Below, piece by piece: positions 35,953-43,635 of a stretch of 64,000 nt of DNA. The translations under genes and the position numbers were made by a program. The stretch covers positions 397,143 through 461,142 of the forward strand of contig CBDDDW010000029.1 in NCBI GenBank assembly GCA_965226805.1, read 5' to 3'. Each line of letters begins with the position of its first letter. Within the stretch, counting starts at the first letter, position 1. The stretch comes from CBDDDW01 sp965226805 (GTDB lineage Bacteria > Chloroflexota > Dehalococcoidia > Lucifugimonadales > JAGWBF01). The notes under the pieces are model-generated. The model was not told the DNA's origin and did not search any database. It worked only from the letters and a program-made list of their open reading frames with translations.

Positions 35953-37074
35953 CTAGTATTGGCGCGTGGTAATGAACTCGACCAACTCCTCGATCTCGCG
36001 ATGCGCCCAAGAGGGCAGCGGAGCATCCGCGACCGCCTTCAGGGAGAGATCGGCCTTTTCACAGGTAACCTGCTGAGCGTAACCGGCTGCATCCAGCCCA
36101 TCCAGCACTTCCAGTACATCGGCCACGTCCCCTTCTCCGAGGGTCTCTTTGCTGTAGGCGTCAACCATCCTCCGCCGGGCGACGTCGCCCGCCGACTGAA
36201 GGGCATAGACTATGGGGAAAGACTTTTTCTTTCTCAGGATATCGTTGCCCACGGCCTTCCCCGTAGCTTCCTCATCACCCCAAATGCCCAGCACGTCGTC
36301 CCTTATCTGAAACGCCAGGCCAAGAAAGCTGCCGCAACGGGCGAACGCCTCGACTAGGGACTCGTCGTCCGAGGCCACCAGCGTGCCCATTTCCATTCCG
36401 CACCGGATGAGGGCGCCTGTCTTGAATGAAATCATGGCGATGTACTCGTCAAGTCCTATGTCCAGGCTGCCTTCGAAGGCCAGGTCGAGACATTGGCCGC
36501 TGGTCATATCCAGGTAGCCCCTGGTAAGAAGAGATGATGCTCGCAGTCCTTTCCCCACAGGCACGCCCCTCTCGGTCATCCTAAGGGTCGCCATGTCGGC
36601 GAGGGTCCTCATAGCGTTTCCGGCTACCAGGGCCTGGGGTTGTCCCCAGATGGCCCACACGGTAGGATGGTGCCTGCGCTCAATGTCGCCATCCTGTATG
36701 TCGTCGTGGATCAGGGAGAAATTGTGAATAAACTCCAGTGCCGCCGCGACAGGCAGCGCCTGGGTCCACTCTTCGTTCGCCGCCTCACAGGCGAAAAGGC
36801 AGAGAGTGGGCCTCAGCGCCTTACCTTGGGACGACGGATTGACTAGCGGCTCTCCCGTCTCGTCATCCCAGCCCATGTGATATCGGAGCATGCGGTACAG
36901 GTTGTCCGACCCGTTGTCCTGGCCAGGCTCTGCCTGTTGCCCCGTCTGGGTGGGCCTGGGCATAGCGGCCCGCAGCTCTCCGTCGAGCGCGTACCTATAC
37001 CGGGCAAACATAGCCGGAAGGGACGGACCTGGAGGGCTTTTCACATTGGCCCCGAGGGTGCTAGACGTGCCCAT
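35953..37074 (-). CDS. Polyprenyl (farnesyl/geranylgeranyl) diphosphate synthase
   Basis: 373 residues from ATG 37074, with AGGTGA just upstream (a GTG at 37080 is in frame). First Asp-rich motif IHDDIQDGD and second FQIRDDVLGIWGDEEATGK; both bind Mg-diphosphate. The first motif is DDxxD without an insertion, so chain length cannot be fixed by eye. As first gene of the hopanoid operon it probably supplies farnesyl diphosphate for squalene. Confidence 0.88.
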   Translation of the reverse strand: MGTSSTLGANVKSPPGPSLPAMFARYRYALDGELRAAMPRPTQTGQQAEPGQDNGSDNLYRMLRYHMGWDDETGEPLVNPSSQGKALRPTLCLFACEAANEEWTQALPVAAALEFIHNFSLIHDDIQDGDIERRHHPTVWAIWGQPQALVAGNAMRTLADMATLRMTERGVPVGKGLRASSLLTRGYLDMTSGQCLDLAFEGSLDIGLDEYIAMISFKTGALIRCGMEMGTLVASDDESLVEAFARCGSFLGLAFQIRDDVLGIWGDEEATGKAVGNDILRKKKSFPIVYALQSAGDVARRRMVDAYSKETLGEGDVADVLEVLDGLDAAGYAQQVTCEKADLSLKAVADAPLPSWAHREIEELVEFITTRQY

Positions 37075-37126
37075 TTTCACCTAGCATCGCCTTGCAGAGA
37101 ATACATCGCATAACGATGCTCGCAAA

Positions 37127-37155
37127 ATCCTAGCAAATGCCCGACCCGATGTCAA
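37127..37155 (-). promoter_or_regulatory. Promoter of the hopanoid operon
   Basis: TTGACA (37150-37155) and TAGGAT (37127-37132) on the minus strand, spacer 17. The start of transcription would be near 37120, leaving a leader of about 45 bases before the ATG at 37074. The leader contains AGCATCG, CGATG and CGATGCT, which can pair in two alternative ways, the second close to the AGGTGA ribosome site. Confidence 0.6.
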
Positions 37156-37262
37156 TACTGGGGTACGCCTAATGAGGGATCGACTAAATGGGCCTGGTGA
37201 GGGTACCGTGGGTCGAACGCCGCGATACGGAGGTTGAGTATCTCTGCCCTTGCCAGGCCTCG

Positions 37263-37967
37263 CTACCCGGCTTTCTTTAAGTACTCTTCCGCTTCCCTAA
37301 GGTCTTTGAAGGAGTCCACGCTCCGCCAGAATGCTCGGGACCGGTAGGCGGCCAGTTGGCCTTCCGCCGCCAGGGCGGGAAACGTTGAGGTTTCATGGTC
37401 TCCTAGCTCTGGCAGACTCTCTTGGATGTCGCGAGAGAAGACATAAATCCCCGCGTTTATAAAATAGGGGAGCTCCGCCTTCTCCCGGAAGCCTTCTACA
37501 TCGTCCTGGCTGTTGAGGTCTACCAGACCGTAGGGGCTTGGAAATGGTACAACCATGACGGTGGCTTTGAGGGCCGGGTTGGAGTTCAGCTTGCCGAGGA
37601 ATCCAGCCACCAAGTTATCGATGCTTTCGTGGGTAATTACATCACCGTTCGTGACCACCATATACCGCTCCCTCTTGGGCACTAGGTCCATCCCCTTGCG
37701 GATGGCCCCTCCACGTCCTAAGGGAGAGTCCTCGACGCTGTAATGTGCCCGGAAACCGTAGTTGCTTCCATCTCCGAAAAAATCCTTAATGGACTCCCAT
37801 CGGTATCCGGCGAGGAAGACTATGTCGCTAACCCCGGCCTTCTTTAGCCATTCGACCTGATGGGAGAGGATCGGCTTCCCGCAAACCGGCACCATGGGCT
37901 TAGGGACCGTGTCCGTGAGGGGCATAAGCCGTTCACCCCTTCCTCCAGCCAGTATCATCGCATACAT
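37263..37967 (-). CDS. Sugar-1-phosphate nucleotidyltransferase
   Basis: 234 residues from ATG 37967. MILAGGRGERLMPLTDTVPKPM is the nucleotide-binding signature, with TNGDVIT for the metal Asp and a C-terminal FWRSVDSFKDLREAEEYL. It resembles HddC/mannose-1-phosphate guanylyltransferase-like and glucose-1-phosphate thymidylyl/cytidylyltransferases; nucleotide and sugar are not decidable here. It is 13 bp overlapped by the upstream small ORF. Confidence 0.85.
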   Translation of the reverse strand: MYAMILAGGRGERLMPLTDTVPKPMVPVCGKPILSHQVEWLKKAGVSDIVFLAGYRWESIKDFFGDGSNYGFRAHYSVEDSPLGRGGAIRKGMDLVPKRERYMVVTNGDVITHESIDNLVAGFLGKLNSNPALKATVMVVPFPSPYGLVDLNSQDDVEGFREKAELPYFINAGIYVFSRDIQESLPELGDHETSTFPALAAEGQLAAYRSRAFWRSVDSFKDLREAEEYLKKAG

Positions 37968-38248
37968 TTGCTGACCATTGTTTGCTCCGCTGGTGCGTCT
38001 GCCCAAAACGGGCGATCTAAGCTCCTTGTCCAGCGCTGGAGAGGGGTTCCGTTTACAAGGTCTATGGCAGGGACCGTGGATGGATCCTCGCCCTGAAGTA
38101 AGGCGAGGTAATAGCTGATGTAATTACACAAGAGGTTCGTGCTGAGCAGTTGGCTCAGGGCGGTGGGGTCGGTGCGAGTAGAAAGGGATGGGCGGTCCGG
38201 TCTGGTGTCGTCGTATGGCGCCCACCGGGTTGTCGCTTCGTCAGCCAT
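37955..38248 (-). CDS. Short ORF resembling the C-terminus of bifunctional phosphoglucose/phosphomannose isomerase
   Basis: 97 residues from ATG 38248. The central stretch LLCNYISYYLALLQGEDPS resembles the end of archaeal/Chloroflexi Pgi-Pmi SIS-domain proteins (typically YxSYYLAxLxGxDPxxVxxID). The large N-terminal SIS domains are missing: upstream is only 37 bp, then the yvcK stop. It may be a remnant of a deleted isomerase gene, or a short stand-alone protein that couples translation of the nucleotidyltransferase it overlaps. Confidence 0.4.
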   Translation of the reverse strand: MADEATTRWAPYDDTRPDRPSLSTRTDPTALSQLLSTNLLCNYISYYLALLQGEDPSTVPAIDLVNGTPLQRWTRSLDRPFWADAPAEQTMVSKCMR

Positions 38249-38285
38249 CAATGGTCAGACACTTGAGAGACAACTGCGTGGTGTC

Positions 38286-39287
38286 CTATGCGCGTATCGG
38301 CCGACCGGCTTTGGCGCCCACTGTCTTGAGGATGCCCATGACGGTTTTCGCGAGGAAGTCCGGGTTGTGGCGGATGCGGATGCCGGCCGATAAGAGGGGT
38401 TCCTCTACCACCTCATGGACCAACCTTTTGCACTCAGACATGTCAACTTCCACCGGGTACTGCTTCTGGGACGCGTATCGTTCCACCAACTTGTCCGGGT
38501 AGGGGGCGTTGTTGACTATCAGGTAGTCGAGGGGATCAGACGTCCCAAGATATTCGCATATGAGTTTCATGAAGTCCGACGCCCTGAACCCATCCGACTC
38601 CCCCGTCTTGGTCATGAGATTGCAGACGCAAATCTTCACGGCCTTGGAACGGTTGATGGCCTGCCCGACGTCCTCCACTAACAGATTGGGGAGGATACTG
38701 GTGTAGATGTCACCGGGGCCCATTACGATGGCGTCGGCAGCCTCGATAGCTTCCAGTACGGGTGGGTAGGCATAGGCCATCGGATCCAGGTAAACATAAT
38801 CTATATATACGTCCAGCTTCTCCTTGCGTTGGTCGATATTGGCCTCGCCGACCACTTCGGTGCCGTCCTTCAGGCACGCCACCAGCGTAGACTTGGTGAG
38901 GGTCACCGGAAGGACCGTCCCCTTTATCGAGAGCATGCGAGATGCCTCGGCGATGGCGGTGGCTGTGTTCCCGGTGACCTCGGTAAGAGCGGTAAGGAAT
39001 AGGTTCCCGAAGCTGTGCCCGTGCAGCCCGTTTCCCGCGCTGAACCTGTAGTCGAAAAGCTGGGCCATGAGGGCCGTGGAGTGGTCGTCGGGTGAGAGGG
39101 CGACGAGACAGCGCCGGATATCTCCATGGGGGAGCTGACCCAGCTCCTCTCGAAGGCGCCCAGAGCTTCCCCCGCTGTCGGTCATTGCCACTACAGCGGT
39201 CAGATCGCAATCGTAATGCTTGAGGCCACTGAGGTTGGTGTGATTGCCAGTCCCGCCACCTACGACCACGATGTTAGTCCTGTTCAT
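38286..39287 (-). CDS. yvcK: Gluconeogenesis factor YvcK / CofD-like family
   Basis: 333 residues from ATG 39287, with AGGAGA seven bases upstream; the frame to 39404 is not conserved. VVVGGGTGNH nucleotide site, MTDSGGSSGRLREELGQLPHGDIRRCL and HSFGNLFL are family hallmarks, as is MGPGDIYTSILPNLLV. YvcK binds UDP-sugars and links central metabolism to cell-wall synthesis. It is encoded ahead of the nucleotidyltransferase, and a promoter lies at 39409-39438. Confidence 0.9.
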   Translation of the reverse strand: MNRTNIVVVGGGTGNHTNLSGLKHYDCDLTAVVAMTDSGGSSGRLREELGQLPHGDIRRCLVALSPDDHSTALMAQLFDYRFSAGNGLHGHSFGNLFLTALTEVTGNTATAIAEASRMLSIKGTVLPVTLTKSTLVACLKDGTEVVGEANIDQRKEKLDVYIDYVYLDPMAYAYPPVLEAIEAADAIVMGPGDIYTSILPNLLVEDVGQAINRSKAVKICVCNLMTKTGESDGFRASDFMKLICEYLGTSDPLDYLIVNNAPYPDKLVERYASQKQYPVEVDMSECKRLVHEVVEEPLLSAGIRIRHNPDFLAKTVMGILKTVGAKAGRPIRA

Positions 39288-39408
39288 GTACCAATCTCCT
39301 GCCCTAAGGGCATCTGTCTCCGCATCTTCGAGGGCGGCTTCCGGGCTGCCCATTCGGGGATCCGTCCTGGGCCCGGAGCATTTCCAGCGACGCCTATTAA
39401 CCAAGCCC

Positions 39409-39438
39409 AGTATATTGCGAACGGAAGCGCTAAGTCAA
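39409..39438 (-). promoter_or_regulatory. Promoter upstream of yvcK
   Basis: TTGACT (39433-39438) and TATACT (39409-39414) on the minus strand with an 18-base spacer. The leader to the ATG at 39287 would be about 115 bases. The remaining non-coding DNA of 39288-39642 shows no gene; the promoter of the divergent dehydrogenase was not clear. Confidence 0.65.
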
Positions 39439-39642
39439 GGTCAGCGCGCCCCTGTGCCGCTTGTCTTGGGCTCTCCGGATCGCTGCTCTTCGACCGCGAT
39501 CCAGCTCGATTGCTCCCGTGATACTGAGAGACGAATGAGACCAGATTCCCTGGCTCGCTGACAGTTCCGGCAGCTTGGGATTAGCTGTCGATACATGGTA
39601 AGGTATTCATACAAGTTGAACATTCGTCCAACAGAAGGGAGC

Positions 39643-40842
39643 ATGGCAGATTTGAGAAAGATAGTGGTCATTGGGCTCGGCTACGTCGGACTGCCCCTGG
39701 CCATCCTGTTGGCCCGGGAACACAAGGTAATCGGTGTTGACGTTAACCGCAAGCGTGTCTCGGCGCTTGACGAGGGTCGGCTATTCATTCAAGAGGAGGA
39801 CCTGCAAGAGCTCTTCAGGACCCCGCAGGTCCGAAACAATTTCCGTGCCCAGGCCACTCCGGACGCCGCCGACATCTTCGTAATAGCCGTACCTACCCCG
39901 CTGGCTGGGGGCCGGGTCGCCGACCTTAGCTACGTCAAAAGCGCCGCCGAAGCGATATGCCCCTACCTAGAAAGGGGGAACCTGGTCATTCTGGAGTCAA
40001 CCGTCCCTCCCTTGACCAGTAGGTCGGTGTTGAAGCCCATTATCGAGAACAGCACCCGCTGGAAGGTTCCCCAGGATGTGCTCTTGGCCTACTGCCCAGA
40101 GAGGGTGTTATCCGGCAACATGGTATACGAGCTGATCCACACCGATCGAGTGTGTGGTGGTATTGACGGCGCTTCGGCAAAGGCGGCCAGCGAACTATAC
40201 AAGACCTTTGTGAAAGCCGAGATATTCATAACCGAGGACGTTACCGCTGAGCTGTGTAAGCTCGCCGAGAACGCCTATCGTGACGTAAACGTGGCTTTCG
40301 CCAACGAGCTGGCCCTGGTAGCTGAAGGCTTGGGAGTTGACGCGAAACGGCTGATTGCCCTGGCCAACCGGCACCCTAGAGTTACGGTTCATAGTCCAGG
40401 AATCGGCGTCGGGGGCCACTGCTTGCCAATCGATCCGTGGTTCATATACCAGACGAACCCAGACCGCTCGCAGCTCATCAACGCTGCTCGCCGAATCAAC
40501 GATTCTATCCCCGGCGTCATCGCCGGCAAGATCAAGGGTGCGGTAGAAGACGTCTCAGACCCGAAGATTGTCGTAGTCGGCCTGACCTATAAGCCGAACG
40601 TCGCCGATACGAGGGAGAGTCCGGCTATGGCCATCTGTGAAATCCTCCGGGACCAGGGATACAGGATCGACTCCTACGATCCTCTGGTGGAGGGCAAGGG
40701 ATACAAGTCGCTGGCCGAGATCTCCGGAGGGGCGGACTGTCTGGCTCTCCTGGTAGAGCACGACGAGGTCATGCGTGAGCTGGAGGCCACTAAGGCCATC
40801 GTTTTGAGAGCGATGAGGACACAAAGGGTCCTCCGGTTTTAG
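39643..40842 (+). CDS. wecC: UDP-N-acetyl-D-mannosamine dehydrogenase / nucleotide-sugar dehydrogenase
   Basis: 399 residues from ATG 39643, preceded by GAAGGGAG; an upstream GTG/ATG extension to 39595 is weaker. VIGLGYVGLPLA binds NAD, AENAYRDVNVAFANEL forms the hinge helix, and GVGGHCLPIDP carries the catalytic Cys. The family oxidises UDP-ManNAc (or UDP-Glc) to the uronic acid in two steps. It is the only gene of this left part on the plus strand. It could supply UDP-ManNAcA to the surface glycan. Confidence 0.87.
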   Translation: MADLRKIVVIGLGYVGLPLAILLAREHKVIGVDVNRKRVSALDEGRLFIQEEDLQELFRTPQVRNNFRAQATPDAADIFVIAVPTPLAGGRVADLSYVKSAAEAICPYLERGNLVILESTVPPLTSRSVLKPIIENSTRWKVPQDVLLAYCPERVLSGNMVYELIHTDRVCGGIDGASAKAASELYKTFVKAEIFITEDVTAELCKLAENAYRDVNVAFANELALVAEGLGVDAKRLIALANRHPRVTVHSPGIGVGGHCLPIDPWFIYQTNPDRSQLINAARRINDSIPGVIAGKIKGAVEDVSDPKIVVVGLTYKPNVADTRESPAMAICEILRDQGYRIDSYDPLVEGKGYKSLAEISGGADCLALLVEHDEVMRELEATKAIVLRAMRTQRVLRF

Positions 40843-41226
40843 GCCTTGCTGGACGGATTCATTAATCACGACTCGGTCGAGAGGCAGCGGTTACTCCTTC
40901 CTCCGGAATAGGTGCAGGCCAAGGCCGGGCGCACTGGTCACCGAAGGGAAGCCAGCAGTCCCGGGACCTAAATATAGAGAGCGATCTCCCAGCCCTGGAT
41001 ATCCAGATTCGTGAAAACGAATTCACTTATTTTCATCTTCCCAGCTTCAAATTTGGGTTCGTTTGCCGATATCATATATTTTCTACAGAGACAGGCCCCT
41101 CATTCACTCCCATTGTCAGTGTTGATGTTGACGTCAACAGACAGAGGTGGCGGGCAGGGCAAAGCCTCTGCGGTTGGACTGGAGCCTTTCAAGTTCGTGG
41201 AGAGCTTTGTAAATATGTTGCCAGAA
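40843..41226. other. Intergenic region with two palindromes, no gene seen
   Basis: 384 bp between the convergent wecC-like gene and the unknown gene at 41227. It contains the perfect 14-bp palindrome TGTTGACGTCAACA (41126-41139) and a TTCGT-GAAA-ACGAA hairpin around 41010-41023. Either could be an operator or a weak bidirectional terminator. No supported coding region was found. Confidence 0.4.
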
Positions 41227-42021
41227 CTAATGTTCGTAATCTGCCCCGTCCACTCCGTGCCGTCGAGGGGGTAGCTCGGAGAGTACGCCATCCTGTTCCA
41301 GGTCGCGGTAGCGCTTCTCTAAACGCACTTGAACGACCAGATATTCAGCATCGAGATGCTGCGCAAGCTCGAGCCAGAACGTCGGATCCGATATGGCGGC
41401 CCTACCACATGCCTCCTGTACTACACGCAGAGTATCTGTCCTCGTGAAGATGGGAAAGCTCTCCCAGGGTGCCGGTAATTTCAGGAGGCTGCGGATTGGC
41501 ACCTTGTACCGTTTCTTGGCGAGCGAGAACACTTCCTTCCAGAGGTCTGGATTCTCTGCCAAGGGGTCCTCTTCCCTTAAGGCGCGTAGAGATTCGTACA
41601 GGCAATCGGCTTGTCGGGCCAGATCGCGTGTTGAGCATTTCAGGTCTGATAGACCGCCCCCAGGATTATCTGGATGTTTTCCCTTTTGCTCCTCGTCCCA
41701 CCGGGAGATTAACCCGTCCTGGTATCGTTGTATGGACGCCGTTTCGTACTTTATGCTCCTACGCACGCGCCACACCAAGGAAGCTATCCGTAAGACTATC
41801 AGTTCTTCCAATTCGTTACCCGGTACCAGGCTCTCCAGCAGCGTCTCGTGTAAGCGCTCGAAAGCCTGTTGTTCATCCGGCCGTCGCTCGGACTGGATGA
41901 ATAACTCCTTCGCGAGGAGTCCGTGATGAGTTGAGTTTAGCCGGGTACGACTGGTGTCTCGGGGCCCGGTAGAGAGTTTTGCGTTTCGTCTATTTGCTTC
42001 AATTTTCTTCAGCGAAGTCAT
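41227..42021 (-). CDS. Unknown protein of the RRNAxxSTGP N-terminal family
   Basis: 264 residues. The N-terminus, ANRRNAKLSTGPRDTSRTRLN followed by HHGL, matches a widespread uncharacterised bacterial family that starts RRNAQxSTGPxTxxGKxxSxxNAxKHGL. A helical region rich in charged residues follows (VLRIASLVWRVRRS). No enzymatic motif is visible. ATG 42021 has AGGAGG five bases upstream, and the leader carries alternative hairpins (see 42045-42089). It stands alone at the start of the accessory zone. Confidence 0.7.
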   Translation of the reverse strand: MTSLKKIEANRRNAKLSTGPRDTSRTRLNSTHHGLLAKELFIQSERRPDEQQAFERLHETLLESLVPGNELEELIVLRIASLVWRVRRSIKYETASIQRYQDGLISRWDEEQKGKHPDNPGGGLSDLKCSTRDLARQADCLYESLRALREEDPLAENPDLWKEVFSLAKKRYKVPIRSLLKLPAPWESFPIFTRTDTLRVVQEACGRAAISDPTFWLELAQHLDAEYLVVQVRLEKRYRDLEQDGVLSELPPRRHGVDGADYEH

Positions 42022-42044
42022 ACAGACCTCCTAAAAATATGGGT

Positions 42045-42089
42045 GCTTGGCACAAAAAGGCCAAGCTTCTTTCCTAGGCTTAGCTTGGC
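42045..42089 (-). promoter_or_regulatory. Attenuator-like leader with mutually exclusive hairpins
   Basis: On the minus strand, GCCAAGCT (42082-42089) pairs with AGCTTGGC (42060-42067), giving an 8-bp stem followed by CTTTTTG, as in an intrinsic terminator. The same AGCTTGGC can instead pair with the next GCCAAGC (42045-42051). The two structures exclude each other and lie directly before the ribosome site of the gene starting at 42021. Confidence 0.5.
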
Positions 42090-42782
42090 TCTGTTTGACT
42101 CTGCTGTACTTAACTGACGCTTAAACTTTTCTTTTCTCTTCTCTCCCCTTCTGTGTCTAGATGCCGTTGAATGGCTGTGCCTTTACCGAGCTACCTGGTG
42201 ATCATCTAATTCATGCTACCATTTCATACCTCCCTCACTAACTTTCTGCCTGCACACATTGTGGGCACCTTCAACATTACACCGGAACCCAGGGCCGTGT
42301 CAACGACGGTGCTCGTTCACTACGTGTGAGAAGGAAGGTTGGACAATCATAAGTGGCTTCTCTCCGGGTACCTGGCTGGAGTGTAGCTGCCAGGGTTAGG
42401 TAGAGCCGGACCGTGTTGAAGACCCTTCCCCAAGCCAGAAGGACTTGTTTAAATGGGGGAACTACATGTCGCCCTTGAATCCCGGTGCAAATCGAAAAGC
42501 TGATTCAAGAGCGAGAAAATAGACTGCTCATGGCCCGTATGCCCGAAGAACGGACGTCGGTGTTGGTGCAGCGATAGGATATGCTTCTGGAGCGGGGATC
42601 ATCCAGAGTGAGTGATCCAGCTCCTTCTGTTGCTCCAGGCGTCGAGGAAGGGTACAGTTCCACGAAGTCGCTGACTTTTAAAAAACGGGACCTCAGAGCA
42701 CATGTACCCAACCCTAGGCTCGTTTATGTGGGAGTCCGTTGATATCTAGGGCCCTTTCTCGCTATTCGTTCACCCGCTCCTC
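42090..42782. other. Non-coding stretch, nothing supported
   Basis: About 690 bp without a convincing gene, RNA or repeat. Short open frames are present (for example 42505-42711 minus), but they lack family resemblance and a ribosome site. Promoter elements for the gene at 42021 should lie in the first 100 bases, but no clear consensus was found. Confidence 0.4.
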
Positions 42783-42998
42783 TCAGCTGTAAACGAACAG
42801 GTCCCCGGGCTGGCAGTCGAAGTATGCGCATAGACGATCAATGGTCGATATGGCAACCCGAACCTCTTGGTCGTTCGCCAATCTGGTCAAAGTATTCTTG
42901 CTGATTCCTGTCTGGTCTAAGACATCCTGGTAAGTGATCTTTCGCCTTTCGCGACGCCCTTTGATTGCTATCAGTTCTCGGAGCCTAGACTGAATCAT
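42783..42998 (-). CDS. Small XRE/Cro-type helix-turn-helix regulator
   Basis: 71 residues, essentially one HTH_3/XRE domain: ITYQDVLDQTGISKNTLTRLAND holds the helix-turn-helix and STIDRLCAYFDCQPGDLFVY the C-terminal helix, as in YozG-type regulators. ATG 42998 has GAAGG three bases upstream. It is divergent from the truncated HNH gene, whose promoter region it may control. Such pairs are common on mobile elements. Confidence 0.85.
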   Translation of the reverse strand: MIQSRLRELIAIKGRRERRKITYQDVLDQTGISKNTLTRLANDQEVRVAISTIDRLCAYFDCQPGDLFVYS

Positions 42999-43064
42999 GA
43001 ACCTTCTCCGACTATGTGATTGAAAATAGCGTTGTCGACATATCCTAACAACGTCTTTGAGGTG

Positions 43065-43094
43065 TTGACAAGTTACATTGTAAGATGCGATAAT
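43065..43094 (+). promoter_or_regulatory. Promoter of the HNH gene
   Basis: TTGACA (43065-43070) and GATAAT (43089-43094), spacer 18, about 50 bases before the ATG at 43147. A weak AGGG is five bases before that ATG. Confidence 0.55.
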
Positions 43095-43146
43095 ATCTCT
43101 GTTAAATGGAGCATAATCGCTGATAGCGACGAATTATAGGGTTGTT

Positions 43147-43287
43147 ATGACGACGTATGAGCAATGTGAAATCTGTGGCACAAACCGAGGGCTCGACCAA
43201 CATCACGTCGTCCCCCGTGGAATGGGTGGCAGTAAGGACCCGGCGATCAACGACAAATCCAACTTGATGACGTTGTGTCGGCTCTGT
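43147..43287 (+). pseudogene. HNH endonuclease, N-terminal fragment cut by IS3 element
   Basis: 47 codons. CEICG and CRLC would be the two zinc-knuckle cysteine pairs, and LDQHHVVPRGMGGSKDPA plus SNLMTLC are typical of HNH nucleases with a DHHVV-type core. The frame stops at the TGA that forms the first three bases of the IS element at 43288, exactly where the motif CRxCH should reach its last His. The rest of the gene is not found beyond the element. Confidence 0.8.
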
Positions 43288-43356
43288 TGACCTGCCCCCC
43301 CAAAAACTGGTCCAGTTATAAACTCGTAAAGTGGAGCTGGTGAGAGGGGGTAGTCA

Positions 43357-43635
43357 ATGGCGAGTAAGCAGCGCAGTGTAGAAGAGATAATAGGGAAGCT
43401 GCGGGAAGCGGAGGTGGCCCTGGCGCAAGGGGAGACGGTGGCCCAGGCATGCAGGGGTATCGGGGTATCAGACCATACGTTTTACCGGTGGCGGCAGCAG
43501 TATGGGGGGCTGAGAATAGACCAGGCGAGGCGGTTGCGGGAGATGGAAGCGGAGAACGGACGACTCAGGCGTGCGGTAGCGGACCTGACGTTGGACAACC
43601 AGATTCTGAAGGAGGCAGCACGGGGAAACTTCTGA
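43357..43635 (+). CDS. IS3-family transposase OrfA
   Basis: 92 residues. N-terminal helix-turn-helix (VAQACRGIGVSDHTFYRWRQQYGG) and a C-terminal leucine-zipper-like helix (LREMEAENGRLRRAVADLTLDNQIL). It binds the element's ends. The slippery heptamer G GGA AAC lies at 43623-43629, just before the stop, so part of translation should shift -1 to give the OrfAB transposase. Confidence 0.9.
   Translation: MASKQRSVEEIIGKLREAEVALAQGETVAQACRGIGVSDHTFYRWRQQYGGLRIDQARRLREMEAENGRLRRAVADLTLDNQILKEAARGNF

Noticed and set aside
42090..42782. tRNA or other RNA gene in the non-coding stretch
   Set aside because: No GGTTC-type T-loop, acceptor pairing or conserved RNA motif could be found by eye.
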